In this document: in pieces, positions 1 through 8,230 of the stretch
How the letters are laid out: every line of letters starts with the position of its first letter
Numbering within the stretch: the stretch's first letter is position 1
Assembly (NCBI GenBank): GCA_964436335.1
Contig: CAYTCD010000027.1
Coordinates: forward strand, 1 to 21,711
DNA length: 21,711 nt
Origin: Pullibacteroides sp964436335
GTDB taxonomy: Bacteria; Bacteroidota; Bacteroidia; Bacteroidales; P3
Direction of reading: 5' to 3'
Translations under genes and position numbers: made by a program
The notes under the pieces: model-generated
Database searches by the model: none
Told to the model about the DNA's origin: nothing
Seen by the model: the letters and a program-made list of their open reading frames with translations, nothing else

Positions 1-1752
1 GAACTGGCGCGGGTGGACCGCTACGGTTTTGTGCAGACCGAACTTGACCGCGCCAAAGAAGGCGTGATGGCATGGATGGAGAATCTCAAGAACGAGGAGG
101 CCAACACCTTGTCGAACCACCTGGCAACCGAATATGTGAATCATTTCCTCAAGGGCCAGGCGGCGCCCGGCATCCGTGCCGAATCTGAACTTACCCGTGC
201 CTTGGTGCCGGGTATAACGCTAGAGGAAGTAAGTGCCTACATTCAGAACCGGATTACCGAAAGCAATATGTTGGTAACAGCCAGCGGTCCGGCAAAAGAA
301 GACGTGAAGGTGCCTTCGGAAGAAGAACTGCAGGCGATTTATACCGCTACGAAGGGCATGGAGGTTACGCCCTATGTGGATAATGTGAGCACCGAACCGC
401 TTTTGGAATTGGAAACCCGTCCGGCTGCGGGCGCGCGCGTGGGTTCGGAAAACACGGAACTGGGTATCGTGAACGTGGAACTTTCGAACGGCATCAAAGT
501 GGCGCTGAAACCCACCGATTACAAAGCCGATGAAATACTGATGTTCGCTTATGCGCTCGGCGGCACCTCCACGGTGGAAGACGCCGATTACGTGAACGCC
601 ATGTTCGCTTCCCCGATACAAGACCAGTCGGGAATGGGCGCTTTTGACAACACCATGCTCGAAAAAATGATTGCGGGCAAGAATGTTTCGTACGGCATGG
701 CTATCGGCGAATTTACGGCTGAGGTTTCGGCTTCCAGTTAGGTAAAGGATTTTGAAACCCTGCTGCAACTCAACCACCTCCATTTCACCGCTCCCCGAAA
801 AGACGGCCGTGCGGCCGAATCGGTAGTCTCCCGCCTCAAGGGACAGATCCGTTTTTTGGGCAACAATCCCATTTATTACTTTATGGATACGTTGAGCAAA
901 GTGGCCTCCAACTACAATCCCCGTGTGATTGTGATTCCCACGGCTGAACAACTGGCCGGAATCGACAGTAACAAGGTTTATGATTTTTATTGCCGTCAGA
1001 TTACCGATCCGGGTGCGTTCCGCTATTATATGGTGGGGAATTTCGATCCCCAATCGGAAGAATTCCTTTCCTTGCTCGAAACCTATATCGGGTCGCTTCC
1101 CGTAAAGCATACCCAACCGATGTGGAAAGACCGCTCGGTGCCTTTGCGTAGCGTAACCGAAGATATCAAAGTAGAAAAAGGCTCAGACGAACAGGGTATG
1201 GTGGGTATTGTGTTCACGGCTGCGCTCGATTGGAAAAAGACCGAAGACAGGGCGGCCCTCGCTTACTTTAAGGAAGTGATGGAAATCAAGATGCTGGAAA
1301 CCATCCGTGAAGAGATGGGCGGTGTGTATAGCCCGATGTTGGCCATCGAAATGAATCCATTCCCGAAAGGGACAGTGTCGTTTATGGTGATGTTCGGATG
1401 TGATCCGGAACGTGCCGATACGCTTACATGGGCCGTATTGGACGAAATGAAGCGCATTATGGCCGAAGGTCCGCTCGAAGTGGACATGGCCAAGGTACGC
1501 GAATTGCGCAAGCGGAATTTCGAAACCCAGAGCAAGACCAATAATTTTTGGTTGCGGGCAATGAAAAACCACGATTATAACGGGGATGATCCAAGCCGAT
1601 ACACCGCCGAAAGGCAGGCTAAACTGGCTGAGGGCATGACGGCGAAAAAGGTACAGAAAGCCGCCAAAAAATATTTTGGCAAGATGGTGTATGTGCGTGT
1701 GGTACTGGGACCCGATCCGGCCGAAATGGAAGAAGACGAATGGGACGACTAA
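1..1752 (+). pseudogene. M16 family zinc metallopeptidase (pitrilysin-type), 5' partial, interrupted by an in-frame TAG
   Basis: The reading frame is open from base 1 to the TAA at 1750-1752 except for one TAG at 739-741. The two halves are in the same frame and read as one protein (...TAEVSASS-stop-VKDFETLLQL...). Bacteroidetes M16 proteins are usually about 940 residues; the 583 codons here match the C-terminal part, so the HxxEH zinc site would lie upstream of the window. The second half contains the C-terminal M16 signature IREEMGGVYSP (bases about 1300-1335), where Arg and Tyr of the inactive half normally help bind substrate. The acidic tail EMEEDEWDD ends the protein. The family degrades or processes peptides, often in the periplasm. 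After the TAG the first ATG is at 883, so any restart would lose about 47 residues. This is a nonsense mutation, a base-calling error, or readthrough; I favour a broken gene or an error. Family assignment is firm. Confidence 0.85.
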
Positions 1753-1775
1753 AGACGTGGGGCCTGTGTTGATTC

Positions 1776-1814
1776 AAAGAGGGGCGGTTGCATAGCAACC
1801 GCCCCTCTTTTTTT
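1776..1814 (+). terminator. Rho-independent terminator after the M16 gene
   Basis: A perfect 16-bp stem (1776-1791 pairing with 1795-1810) closes on a three-base ATA loop and runs into seven T residues (1808-1814). It lies 24 bases after the M16 stop and 21 bases beyond the end of the convergent minus-strand barrel gene. The minus strand has only AAAG/CTTT beyond the stem, so it may stop the opposing operon less efficiently, but a bidirectional role is likely. Confidence 0.9.
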
Positions 1815-1834
1815 GCGCATGTGTCGGGTTGACT

Positions 1835-2452
1835 TTAGAATCGGTAACCGACACTAAGTGAAAGAAAATAATCCGGATCTATCAGAAACAAGAGGCAATC
1901 GGTTTCTTCCAATCCGATACCGATCCTGACATTTTTCACCTCTCCCGTCAAACGGATCGAAAACAGAGCGCGGTAGGCTTGTATAATCTCTTTTCGACGA
2001 TACATGTGATTCCCTGTATTGACAGTTTCATTAAGGGTGCAGCGCACATTTTTTTCATAAGAAAATCCGGGAGAGTAGGCAAAGGAAAGATTTAGAAAAT
2101 TCGTTAAATGGATATTGAATCCGATACCTGCCGAAATGTGAAACCGGTTTAAATCGTAATGCTTTGTATGGCTCAGGTATCCGATGTAGGACACGTTTCC
2201 TGTTACAAAAAAATTGGTACGTATGGGTTTCCATCGCAAATCATAAGCATAGTCTATCATAAAACGCGACAAGGGCTTTTTATTAATGGAGGTATGGTAT
2301 GACGAATATCCAAGCCCATATCCAAACTGTATGCTGTGTTCGGGAACTACGGGTTTGGTTGCCCATAATGCGGTCGTTCCCATCCACGCCAAACAAACAA
2401 AGATGCCCCATAGCCTTATGCAGTTCATTCTATTTTCTTTCATTTTTCTCAT
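1835..2452 (-). CDS. Small outer-membrane beta-barrel protein, paralog of the barrel at 3115-3858
   Basis: This is a 205-residue exported protein with an N-terminal signal peptide (hydrophobic stretch about residues 13-30, likely cleavage after ALWA). It then has alternating amphipathic strands and ends in SVGYRF, the terminal aromatic typical of outer-membrane barrels. It shares several blocks with the barrel two genes upstream: RTNFFV...SYIG against RTNFFVKAGLSYEG, FHISAGIGFNIHLTNFLNLSF against FHVYCGMGMKIRLTYFLDLSF, and the ending GYRF. The start at 2452 is chosen because its ATG overlaps the TGA (2449-2451) that ends the ancestral reading frame of the lipoprotein gene before it, an ATGA coupling arrangement; later in-frame ATGs (residues 4 and 8) are possible. 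It is the last gene before the terminator at 1776-1814. No named family or function is recognised. The surrounding DNA is visibly AT-rich. Confidence 0.75.
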   Translation of the reverse strand: MRKMKENRMNCIRLWGIFVCLAWMGTTALWATKPVVPEHSIQFGYGLGYSSYHTSINKKPLSRFMIDYAYDLRWKPIRTNFFVTGNVSYIGYLSHTKHYDLNRFHISAGIGFNIHLTNFLNLSFAYSPGFSYEKNVRCTLNETVNTGNHMYRRKEIIQAYRALFSIRLTGEVKNVRIGIGLEETDCLLFLIDPDYFLSLSVGYRF

Positions 2453-2562
2453 TGTTGTAAGGTGAGTAGATTTTCGCCATTTTTCCGCACTTGCAATATG
2501 CCGTGGGTTTTATTGTAATAAAGTTGCGTGTTTTCCCAGCTGACTTCCTAAAATACAAAATC
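2449..2562 (-). pseudogene. Stranded C-terminal tail of the truncated lipoprotein gene
   Basis: Continuing past the TAA in the same minus-strand frame gives DFVF, a second stop (TAG, 2548-2550), then EVSWENTQLYYNKTHGILQV and a further KNGENLLTLQQ before TGA at 2449-2451. This matches the paralog end PTQGFYNKAYGVLQMTKNGE and the FYNKDYGL of the other paralog. No frameshift is needed, only two nonsense codons four codons apart. The final TGA overlaps the ATG of the next gene, which supports this as the original end of the gene. Confidence 0.75.
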
Positions 2563-3000
2563 TTAATAGATTTTATTGTTGACGGATAAACTATCATAAA
2601 CATACCAGAGTGTATAATCAAGGGTATAAAATTTCCCCTTGCAATCGAACCATACACTAAAATTGAATTCATTGCTCACAAGGGTTAATTTTCCTTCATT
2701 CTGGGTTTCAACCTGAAGGCTTATTTTTTCACCGGATTCGGATTGAAGGTTCACCTTGCGATATTGTGTCCACAGTTTGACCAAAGCTTCCGAATCGTCC
2801 TGCCACTCCGTTATGATATCTTGTGTGATAAAGAAGGAAGTATCTCCTTTTTCATTGGTAAAACAGACCTTCTGTCCCATTTTGTAGGGTATCATTTGTT
2901 TCTGGTATTCCATAAGGGGTACCCGTTCTACCGCAACCTCGCAAGAGGTAGCCATCATTCCGATTATTATCGCAAAGAGAGGTATATGGATTTTTTTCAT
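2563..3000 (-). CDS. Lipoprotein of the operon family, truncated by a nonsense codon
   Basis: This is a 145-residue predicted lipoprotein with signal peptide MKKIHIPLFAIIIGMMATSC, acylated Cys at residue 20. The mature part starts like the two paralogs upstream: MIPYKMGQKVCFTNEKGD aligns with MIPYQIGDTVRFINACGE of the gene at 4549-5112. It stops at TAA 2563-2565, but the same frame continues with sequence matching the paralogs' C-terminus, so the protein lacks its last 35-40 residues. Upstream on the minus strand are an exact -7 box and a 33-base A tract. The missing tail ends in the ATGA overlap with the next barrel gene. The protein may be non-functional, may be a shorter active form, or the stop may be an artefact. 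Function is unknown; members with a PYxxGxxxxFxxxxG start are frequent Bacteroidetes surface or periplasmic lipoproteins. Confidence 0.7.
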   Translation of the reverse strand: MKKIHIPLFAIIIGMMATSCEVAVERVPLMEYQKQMIPYKMGQKVCFTNEKGDTSFFITQDIITEWQDDSEALVKLWTQYRKVNLQSESGEKISLQVETQNEGKLTLVSNEFNFSVWFDCKGKFYTLDYTLWYVYDSLSVNNKIY

Positions 3001-3022
3001 GGTGTTATTTGGTCTTGTATTA

Positions 3023-3066
<44 letters not shown>

Positions 3067-3114
3067 ATCATTTATATTCACTTTGAGTGGCGGTATCGCC
3101 ATACGTTGATTTCA

Positions 3115-3858
3115 TCAAAAACGATATCCAAGCCCGAATATCGCCCATGAATCTTTGTGTTGTTCACCCGTTCGCCAATTCAAACGATCCCTGTCTTTTT
3201 CTGACTCATCACCGACATAAACTTGACAACCGATAAAAATCAAGACTTTTTTAATTTCGTAAGTCAATCTGAAAGCGAGAAGACCACGTAAATCACCTCC
3301 TGCCGTCGATTTTAGACGAAAATAATGTAAGGCATCTTCGCCCGAAGGAAAAGATTGTCCATATAAACTCGGATAACGGCCGTATTCAGAAGAAATTGAA
3401 CCATCAAGAACAGCCGAAAAAGATAGGTCCAAAAAATATGTCAACCGTATTTTCATCCCCATTCCGCAATAAACATGGAAATTATTATAGACATAGTTTT
3501 CATATATCATTCCATTTTTTGCTTGATAAGGGTTGTCGTTCCGGCGGCAACCTTCGTAGGATAAACCTGCCTTAACAAAAAAATTGGTCCTTTTATGATG
3601 CCATGGAATATCATAATTGTATGACAAAGAAAAGTTTAACGCTGGCATCTGTTTGAAAATCTTGTAGGCTTCCTTATGATACATCAAAGTTCCGCAACTT
3701 AAAAGCATACTGTGCGGTGATTCCTTCCACCGTTCCATCAGCATGGTTTTCTCAGAATCGGAAACCCTTTCAGTCTTTGCTTCCACGATGGGATAAAGAC
3801 CCAACAAAAGAATTCCCAACAAGCCCAACTTTTTAAGATTGTCTATTTGGTTTTTCAT
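3115..3858 (-). CDS. Outer-membrane beta-barrel protein of the lipoprotein/barrel operon
   Basis: This is a 247-residue protein with a signal peptide (MKNQIDNLKKLGLLGILLLG, cleavage probably after VEA near residue 27) and a C-terminal GLGYRF ending in Phe, typical of outer-membrane barrels. Glycine and aromatic-rich strands alternate with polar loops throughout. It is clearly paralogous to the barrel at 1835-2452 (shared RTNFFV, FLDLSF/FLNLSF, and xxxRLTYEIKKVxIxIG blocks) but about 40 residues longer, mainly in loops. Its ATG follows the TAA of the lipoprotein gene at 3869-4531 by 10 bases, so the two are almost certainly co-transcribed and may act as a surface lipoprotein plus barrel pair. 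No named family is recognised. Confidence 0.8.
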   Translation of the reverse strand: MKNQIDNLKKLGLLGILLLGLYPIVEAKTERVSDSEKTMLMERWKESPHSMLLSCGTLMYHKEAYKIFKQMPALNFSLSYNYDIPWHHKRTNFFVKAGLSYEGCRRNDNPYQAKNGMIYENYVYNNFHVYCGMGMKIRLTYFLDLSFSAVLDGSISSEYGRYPSLYGQSFPSGEDALHYFRLKSTAGGDLRGLLAFRLTYEIKKVLIFIGCQVYVGDESEKDRDRLNWRTGEQHKDSWAIFGLGYRF

Positions 3859-3868
3859 AGTTGTTTGG

Positions 3869-4531
3869 TTAATGCTTCAGCATCAGATAATTTCTACCGT
3901 ACACTATTATCTGACTGAGGCCATAGTCTTTGTTGTAGAAAATTAGTGTGGGAATTTGGGAAGTATCGGTGGTATCCTTTACCGTTTCTCTTGTTTCGAT
4001 GACATTCTGGTAAATATGTCCATCAATTTCCATACTTTCGTGAAGAAACGTATAAGTATTTGGTAAAATAACACCTTCCTTATCAATATTTATCTCTGAA
4101 GATAAATAACTTTTCCAATGAGGAAAAATGATATATGTGCTGATTTGAATTTTACAGGAGCCATCCCATCTCAGAATACCATCAAAATTACCGTTTTCGT
4201 TTGTTTCGGACCTGTTCACCCTTAACCATAGGTGGATTTCATCAGAATCGGATTTTAACCCGATATGCTCATCTTCGAAAGATACATAATCAGAACACAT
4301 AACACCTTCCTCCAATACCTCTTGGGTCCACCATTTCTCCTTTGTGGCATGAAAATCAATCGTCTGTCCATGATCATCAATAAAACTGTAAATGGTGTCT
4401 TTCTTATAAGGTGGAAAAAACTGTTTTTGCACTTGTGTAAACCCCACACGAACCCTTTCACGATGCAAGCATTCGCACGAAGTGATAAACATTACAAAAA
4501 TTAGCGATAGAGTTAAATGCAATGTTTTCAT
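3869..4531 (-). CDS. Predicted lipoprotein of the lipoprotein/barrel operon
   Basis: This is a 220-residue protein with a lipoprotein signal peptide, MKTLHLTLSLIFVMFITSC, acylated Cys at residue 19. The mature region includes QKQFFPPYKKDTIYSFIDDH, which aligns with the MIPYxxGxxVxFxNxxG start of its two paralogs, and near the C-terminus IFYNKDYGLSQIIVYGR aligns with GFYNKAYGVLQMTKNGE. The ATG context AAATAGCTATGAAAAC is identical over 16 bases to that of the upstream gene's start at 5112, which supports both starts. It lies 17 bases after the upstream lipoprotein gene and 10 before the barrel gene. It is probably anchored in the outer membrane. Sequence identity between the paralogs is low, as expected for surface-exposed or partner-specific proteins. 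Function is unknown. Confidence 0.8.
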   Translation of the reverse strand: MKTLHLTLSLIFVMFITSCECLHRERVRVGFTQVQKQFFPPYKKDTIYSFIDDHGQTIDFHATKEKWWTQEVLEEGVMCSDYVSFEDEHIGLKSDSDEIHLWLRVNRSETNENGNFDGILRWDGSCKIQISTYIIFPHWKSYLSSEINIDKEGVILPNTYTFLHESMEIDGHIYQNVIETRETVKDTTDTSQIPTLIFYNKDYGLSQIIVYGRNYLMLKH

Positions 4532-4548
4532 AGCTATTTAATCTTATG

Positions 4549-5112
4549 TTATCGTTTTTTTGCAAAAACCACGGTATCGAGCGTGAATACGGGTTCACCG
4601 TTTTTTGTCATTTGCAATACCCCATAGGCCTTGTTGTAGAAGCCCTGCGTAGGACCATCTATTGGTGATGTGTTCGATACGGCGACATTATAGTAAACAT
4701 GATTTCCAATCAACACACTATCAAAAACGGAACTTTCCCCCCATGACAAAAGATTTCCCTTGGGGTTATAGAACGCTATCCCTCCCGAAGAATTCATACC
4801 AAATAATAGACACCGAATATTGTCAGCCCTACCTTCCACAGATAGAGAAAGCTTATAGTTACCGGAGTCAGACGCTAAAACCACTGTTTCTGTTTCTACA
4901 TACACATCATCATAATCCCAACTCTTTGTATCCGTTGTTACAACTAAAGTAACAATCTCTCCACACGCATTGATAAAGCGGACAGTGTCTCCTATTTGAT
5001 AGGGAATCATCTTCCTGTCTGAGCTTTTGACGGGCCAACGAAGATTTTTTTGACATGAGAAGGCCGTTAGCATCAAGCATATCAATAATAAGATTTTGCG
5101 TACAGTTTTCAT
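4549..5112 (-). CDS. Predicted lipoprotein, first gene of the lipoprotein/barrel operon
   Basis: An ATG exists further upstream at 5154, but the start at 5112 is preferred. It gives the signal peptide MKTVRKILLLICLMLTAFSC directly (Cys 20) and shares the AAATAGCTATGAAAAC context with the next gene. The protein is 187 residues long. The mature part carries MIPYQIGDTVRFINACGE near the start and GFYNKAYGVLQMTKNGE near the end, both features of the three-member family in this operon. This copy is full length and shows what the broken copy at 2449-3000 has lost. It is probably outer-membrane anchored and expressed with the barrels downstream, from a promoter near 5322-5329. Function is unknown. 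Confidence 0.8.
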   Translation of the reverse strand: MKTVRKILLLICLMLTAFSCQKNLRWPVKSSDRKMIPYQIGDTVRFINACGEIVTLVVTTDTKSWDYDDVYVETETVVLASDSGNYKLSLSVEGRADNIRCLLFGMNSSGGIAFYNPKGNLLSWGESSVFDSVLIGNHVYYNVAVSNTSPIDGPTQGFYNKAYGVLQMTKNGEPVFTLDTVVFAKKR

Positions 5113-5120
5113 AGCTATTT
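5105..5120. repeat. 16-bp direct repeat at lipoprotein start sites (second copy 4524-4539)
   Basis: The sequence GTTTTCATAGCTATTT occurs at 5105-5120 and 4524-4539. In each it covers the first codons (ATGAAAAC) and the ten bases upstream of a lipoprotein gene on the minus strand. A diverged version precedes the barrel ATG at 3858. It most likely reflects gene duplication and keeps a common translation start context. Confidence 0.8.
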
Positions 5121-5321
5121 TCTTAACTTTAACATGGTCGTCACTATACACCATGTGGCCGGTATTCTACGCTTCATAAACACTTTTTTTTGAGTCTTTC
5201 TCATCGTGCCTCCCTGAATTATTGTGTAATCACCATGCGTTTACTGTCAATTACCTTCCCTGTTTTTGCTTCTTTCGCTTTCTTTACAGTTGTCTTTTGG
5301 GGGTTACTTGATGGGTTGAGT

Positions 5322-5329
5322 CAAATATA
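5322..5329 (-). promoter_or_regulatory. Candidate -7 box (TATATTTG) for the lipoprotein/barrel operon
   Basis: Exact TAnnTTTG match on the minus strand, 210 bases upstream of the first lipoprotein ATG at 5112. A clear TTTG is missing at -33 (only TTTA at 5347-5350, spacer 17). The leader would be about 200 bases and would contain the unexplained open frame at 5219-5320. Confidence 0.45.
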
Positions 5330-5384
5330 AGTTGAGGTAAAGATAATAAATATTTTTGATATAGAGAAAATTATAAATCCGACT

Positions 5385-7382
5385 TCAGAATTTATACCGC
5401 AATTGCGCCTTTATTTCAGGTTTGAGGAAACCTTGCATTAGGTTGTCGCCGCTGCCGTTGGTCTGAACCCCGTCCAGAAGGGTATGCGCATATTTGAACT
5501 CGAGCGTAAAGCCTTTCGGCAATGTACACTTGAGCAAGATACAGAAGCGGAGGCCTTTGCCATAAAGGGCGGGAGAGGAAGCGGTGTAGAGCACATCGTG
5601 TTCGTAGGCATAGATACGGTTTTCGTAGTCAAGCGTGTGAAACAGGGCCATGCGCAAACGGCATTGAAAAATACCTGAGGAGGTTGTATAGGCCAAATCT
5701 TGCAAGAGCAGGATGCCTTTGGTAAAGTTCCGTGTTTCCAAGCGGCTCTCTCCCGAAAATCCCGCAGGGAGCCGATAGGCAAGGTTGAAACGTAGCGAAT
5801 AGCCCTCTCGGCTTTTGGTGTTTCCTCCTTGAAAACGCAGGTAGCCGCTAAAAGGACGCCGGGTAAACAGTAGGTTGAGACGGTAGAGGCTTGTGGAGAG
5901 AAAAAAGCCTTTTGGGGGGCGTTCGAGGCTTTCGTTGCCCGAGGCTTCTATCGAAAAACCAGCCGGTAGGAGAAGTTTTACCTGCCATGAAAATTCGTGC
6001 CTTTCGGTGCCGGGATGAAACTTGTCGGGTGGCCTTTGGTTGGGGATAGCGGCGTAGGCGGAATAGTAGCAGGCCGCGTAATACCCGTATCGCCCCGAAA
6101 TGGCGAACAGTTCGGAGGGCTTCCATTGCAGACCTTGCAGAAATGCAGGGGCGGCCGTGTGGGAGATGGCGGCTTCTCCATACACATGAAACTGTCTAAC
6201 CAACCATCGGTAGTAAAACGAGAAATCCGCACCCTGTGTGGGTTTTACTGCAGAAAAAACCGGTGGATCCCAAGCGGCGCGTCGTAGTTCGGGTGTATAA
6301 AGCCCCCCTATTGTATAACCGGAAAGGATAAGGCCGATGCGGGCGGAAGAAAACGCTTTTTCGAGGTTCATGCCGTAAATCTGTTGGCGGACGGCATGCT
6401 TGCCCGCTATTTCGGAGGCCGTGCGATGATAACCTGTTTCGGGATAGGAACGTATGTAATCGAAAAAAACGGCATCTTCTTCTGTATTTTGCGGCGAATC
6501 CAGCAGGTTTGCATCGTGTTTTAGAGAGGAATAAAACAGGCCCGCCTGCCAGCGGCGGGGAAGTTTGATTTCGGTTGCGACGCCTTGCAGGTAGCCATAT
6601 TCGGCCCCTGAGGCATAAGGACGTACGCCTTGCCCGTTTCCGGTGAGCATGTCGGGTAAAAGGTTGCTGTAGAAACCGCCGGCGGTATGCATGTGGAGGC
6701 CGAAACCCCAGTCGATGCGGTAGGTGCCGGCAACCAGATTCTTTATCGCTCCTTGCCTTAAGGCGATATAGCCGGCATAGGAATCGAATCCCTGCGCGCC
6801 GAAGGCTTCTCCCGGATCTTTCTTGGCTGCGAAACCTAAACGGATTTTGTCTTGAAAATTAAATGTGTAGCGAAACAAGTATCGGTCGGGAGAACCGGCG
6901 TATTTATGTTCGGTATAGGCTTTGGTCGGTATCAAGACCTGTCCGTAACGGATCAATGCAAGATGCTTTCCTGTACGCGCAATTTGTTTGAGTCCGGGCA
7001 TCTTGCCGCTTTCTTTTTCGCCCAGACACACAAAAGGGCGGAGCAGGGCGATGGTCTGCACTGAAAATCCGCGCACGTTTTCGGAGAGTTCCTCCAGACG
7101 CACAATGCTTCCATAGCTGTTCCGATAGTGGAGCAGGGCTTCTATCTGCCATTCGTCCAGGATATGAAGCCGGCGCAGATGGTCTGCATCGGCTGCGTTC
7201 AGGTTGAGCGGATGGTCAATATAGGCTTGCAGTTCCTCCAAGGTTTCGGCATGGTTTTCGGGATCTTCCTCCATAACCGCCTCTATTTTCAGCAACGTAT
7301 ATTCCTGGAACGGAAATGCGGCTGTGTCGGGGAATTGCGGGGTTGTACCCCATAAAAGGCAAAGGCTGAGAAAGGGTATCAT
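5385..7382 (-). CDS. Helix-hairpin-helix domain protein with C-terminal outer-membrane beta-barrel
   Basis: With the start at 7382 the protein has 665 residues and begins with a signal peptide, MIPFLSLCLLWGTTPQF. That ATG overlaps the TGA of the upstream gene (ATGA, 7379-7382), which decides the start over an ATG at 7421. Residues about 59-118 (LNLNAADADHLRRL ... FSVQTIALLRPFV) resemble a tandem ComEA-type helix-hairpin-helix domain, including the typical LNxNxAxxxxL opening. The GxG hairpin glycines are degenerate (HILDEW, RGFSVQ), so DNA binding is not assured. The remaining 530 residues are strand-rich with many aromatics and Gly, ending LRYKF, as in outer-membrane barrels. Similar HhH-barrel proteins are common in Bacteroidetes and of unknown role. 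The combination suggests an outer-membrane protein with a periplasmic HhH region. It is coupled to the barrel gene upstream. Confidence 0.75.
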   Translation of the reverse strand: MIPFLSLCLLWGTTPQFPDTAAFPFQEYTLLKIEAVMEEDPENHAETLEELQAYIDHPLNLNAADADHLRRLHILDEWQIEALLHYRNSYGSIVRLEELSENVRGFSVQTIALLRPFVCLGEKESGKMPGLKQIARTGKHLALIRYGQVLIPTKAYTEHKYAGSPDRYLFRYTFNFQDKIRLGFAAKKDPGEAFGAQGFDSYAGYIALRQGAIKNLVAGTYRIDWGFGLHMHTAGGFYSNLLPDMLTGNGQGVRPYASGAEYGYLQGVATEIKLPRRWQAGLFYSSLKHDANLLDSPQNTEEDAVFFDYIRSYPETGYHRTASEIAGKHAVRQQIYGMNLEKAFSSARIGLILSGYTIGGLYTPELRRAAWDPPVFSAVKPTQGADFSFYYRWLVRQFHVYGEAAISHTAAPAFLQGLQWKPSELFAISGRYGYYAACYYSAYAAIPNQRPPDKFHPGTERHEFSWQVKLLLPAGFSIEASGNESLERPPKGFFLSTSLYRLNLLFTRRPFSGYLRFQGGNTKSREGYSLRFNLAYRLPAGFSGESRLETRNFTKGILLLQDLAYTTSSGIFQCRLRMALFHTLDYENRIYAYEHDVLYTASSPALYGKGLRFCILLKCTLPKGFTLEFKYAHTLLDGVQTNGSGDNLMQGFLKPEIKAQLRYKF

Positions 7383-8230
7383 CGGCGAGAAGTTGAGGCG
7401 GAGAACAACTTGGGTTTCCAAGTGATGCCGACCGTGCTTTCAAGGCCGAGCGGGTGTTGGTAGGCGAGGGCGATTTCCGCATGGAGACGCTTTCCTGTAA
7501 AAGCAAGCCCCATTTTGTAGGCAACAGGATTGATGCAGGTTTGGGCGTAAAGGAGAAACAGTTGTTTTATCGTATAGGCGAAACTCAGGCCACCTTGCAA
7601 CGGATAGCGCAGGTCTTTATAGATATCGATGCCTGTATGCAGATGTTTGAACAACTTGCAGCCGATACCCATGTGCAGGGAAAGGGCGCGGTTCCATTCT
7701 TTCTTTTGCAGGGAATAAAGCACCACCGGTTGGCGAAAATCGATGCCTATCGCCCAGATTCCGGTTTTGAAAGCAGCCGACAGGTTTACTTCCAGCACGC
7801 TTTCCCGCTTGCGGTTTTCGATGCGGTTTCCGGTATGATAGCCGATGCCCGCCCCGATGGCAAGTCCCGGCCGTAGGTGACGGGCATACCCGAAGCCGAT
7901 TTTTTGCCGGTTCCACTGCGAAAAACCTTGATAACGGTAGTGGAGCAACCAGGCGTTTTTGTTTTTTTGCAGACAGGCACCTATGCCGTAAGTGCCGTTT
8001 TCTTTGATAAAACCGTAATGGGTATAAATTCCCGCAAAACTGCCGTAAGCTTCGGGAAATAAGGCCGGCAGTGCAGGATAGAGGGGCAGTGCCCCAGATA
8101 CGGGAGGCGACTCGGAGAGGGAAGCCTGTAGAGAAAAGGGTAGCAAAAAATCCTCCTGCCCCCGCAGATTAGGTAACGGAAGGGCAAGCAAAAACAGGAA
8201 AGAAAAGGTGTGGGTAAAGTGTTTGCGCAT
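7379..8230 (-). CDS. Predicted envelope beta-barrel protein, coupled partner of the HhH-barrel protein
   Basis: The start at 8230 gives 283 residues beginning MRKHFTHTFSFLFLLALPLP, a clear signal peptide with likely cleavage after LRG. An AGG lies 8 bases upstream of this ATG, better placed than for the ATG at 8236. The mature protein is made of repeated amphipathic strands with frequent Gly and aromatic residues (for example YGFIKENGTYGIGACLQ and LRPGLAIGAGIGYHTG), which fits an outer-membrane barrel. The end is a short basic tail (FSASTSRR) rather than the usual terminal aromatic. Its TGA overlaps the ATG of the HhH-barrel gene, so the two are translated together and probably work together. 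It follows purE by 104 bases with no obvious -7 box between, so read-through from purE is possible. Function is unknown. Confidence 0.7.
   Translation of the reverse strand: MRKHFTHTFSFLFLLALPLPNLRGQEDFLLPFSLQASLSESPPVSGALPLYPALPALFPEAYGSFAGIYTHYGFIKENGTYGIGACLQKNKNAWLLHYRYQGFSQWNRQKIGFGYARHLRPGLAIGAGIGYHTGNRIENRKRESVLEVNLSAAFKTGIWAIGIDFRQPVVLYSLQKKEWNRALSLHMGIGCKLFKHLHTGIDIYKDLRYPLQGGLSFAYTIKQLFLLYAQTCINPVAYKMGLAFTGKRLHAEIALAYQHPLGLESTVGITWKPKLFSASTSRR

Noticed and set aside
220..1116. Long minus-strand open frame of 298 codons across the M16 gene
   Set aside because: It is the shadow of the M16 reading frame, His/Arg-rich with no domain character, while the plus strand has a clear family match.
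739..2565. Reassignment of TAG to an amino acid to explain the interrupted genes
   Set aside because: purE (8335), the large cargo gene (18691) and its barrel (19613) all end at TAG at the expected protein end, and one of the interruptions is TAA, so the stops are ordinary stops.
3070..3115. Small TGGCG-GTAT-CGCCA hairpin between the barrel gene and the A tract as a terminator
   Set aside because: 5-bp stem without a T run on either strand, so at most a weak structure.
5372..5396. AT-rich hairpin (7-bp stem) after the HhH-barrel stop as a terminator
   Set aside because: The stem is only A-T pairs with an 11-base loop and no clean T run, so it is too weak to support.
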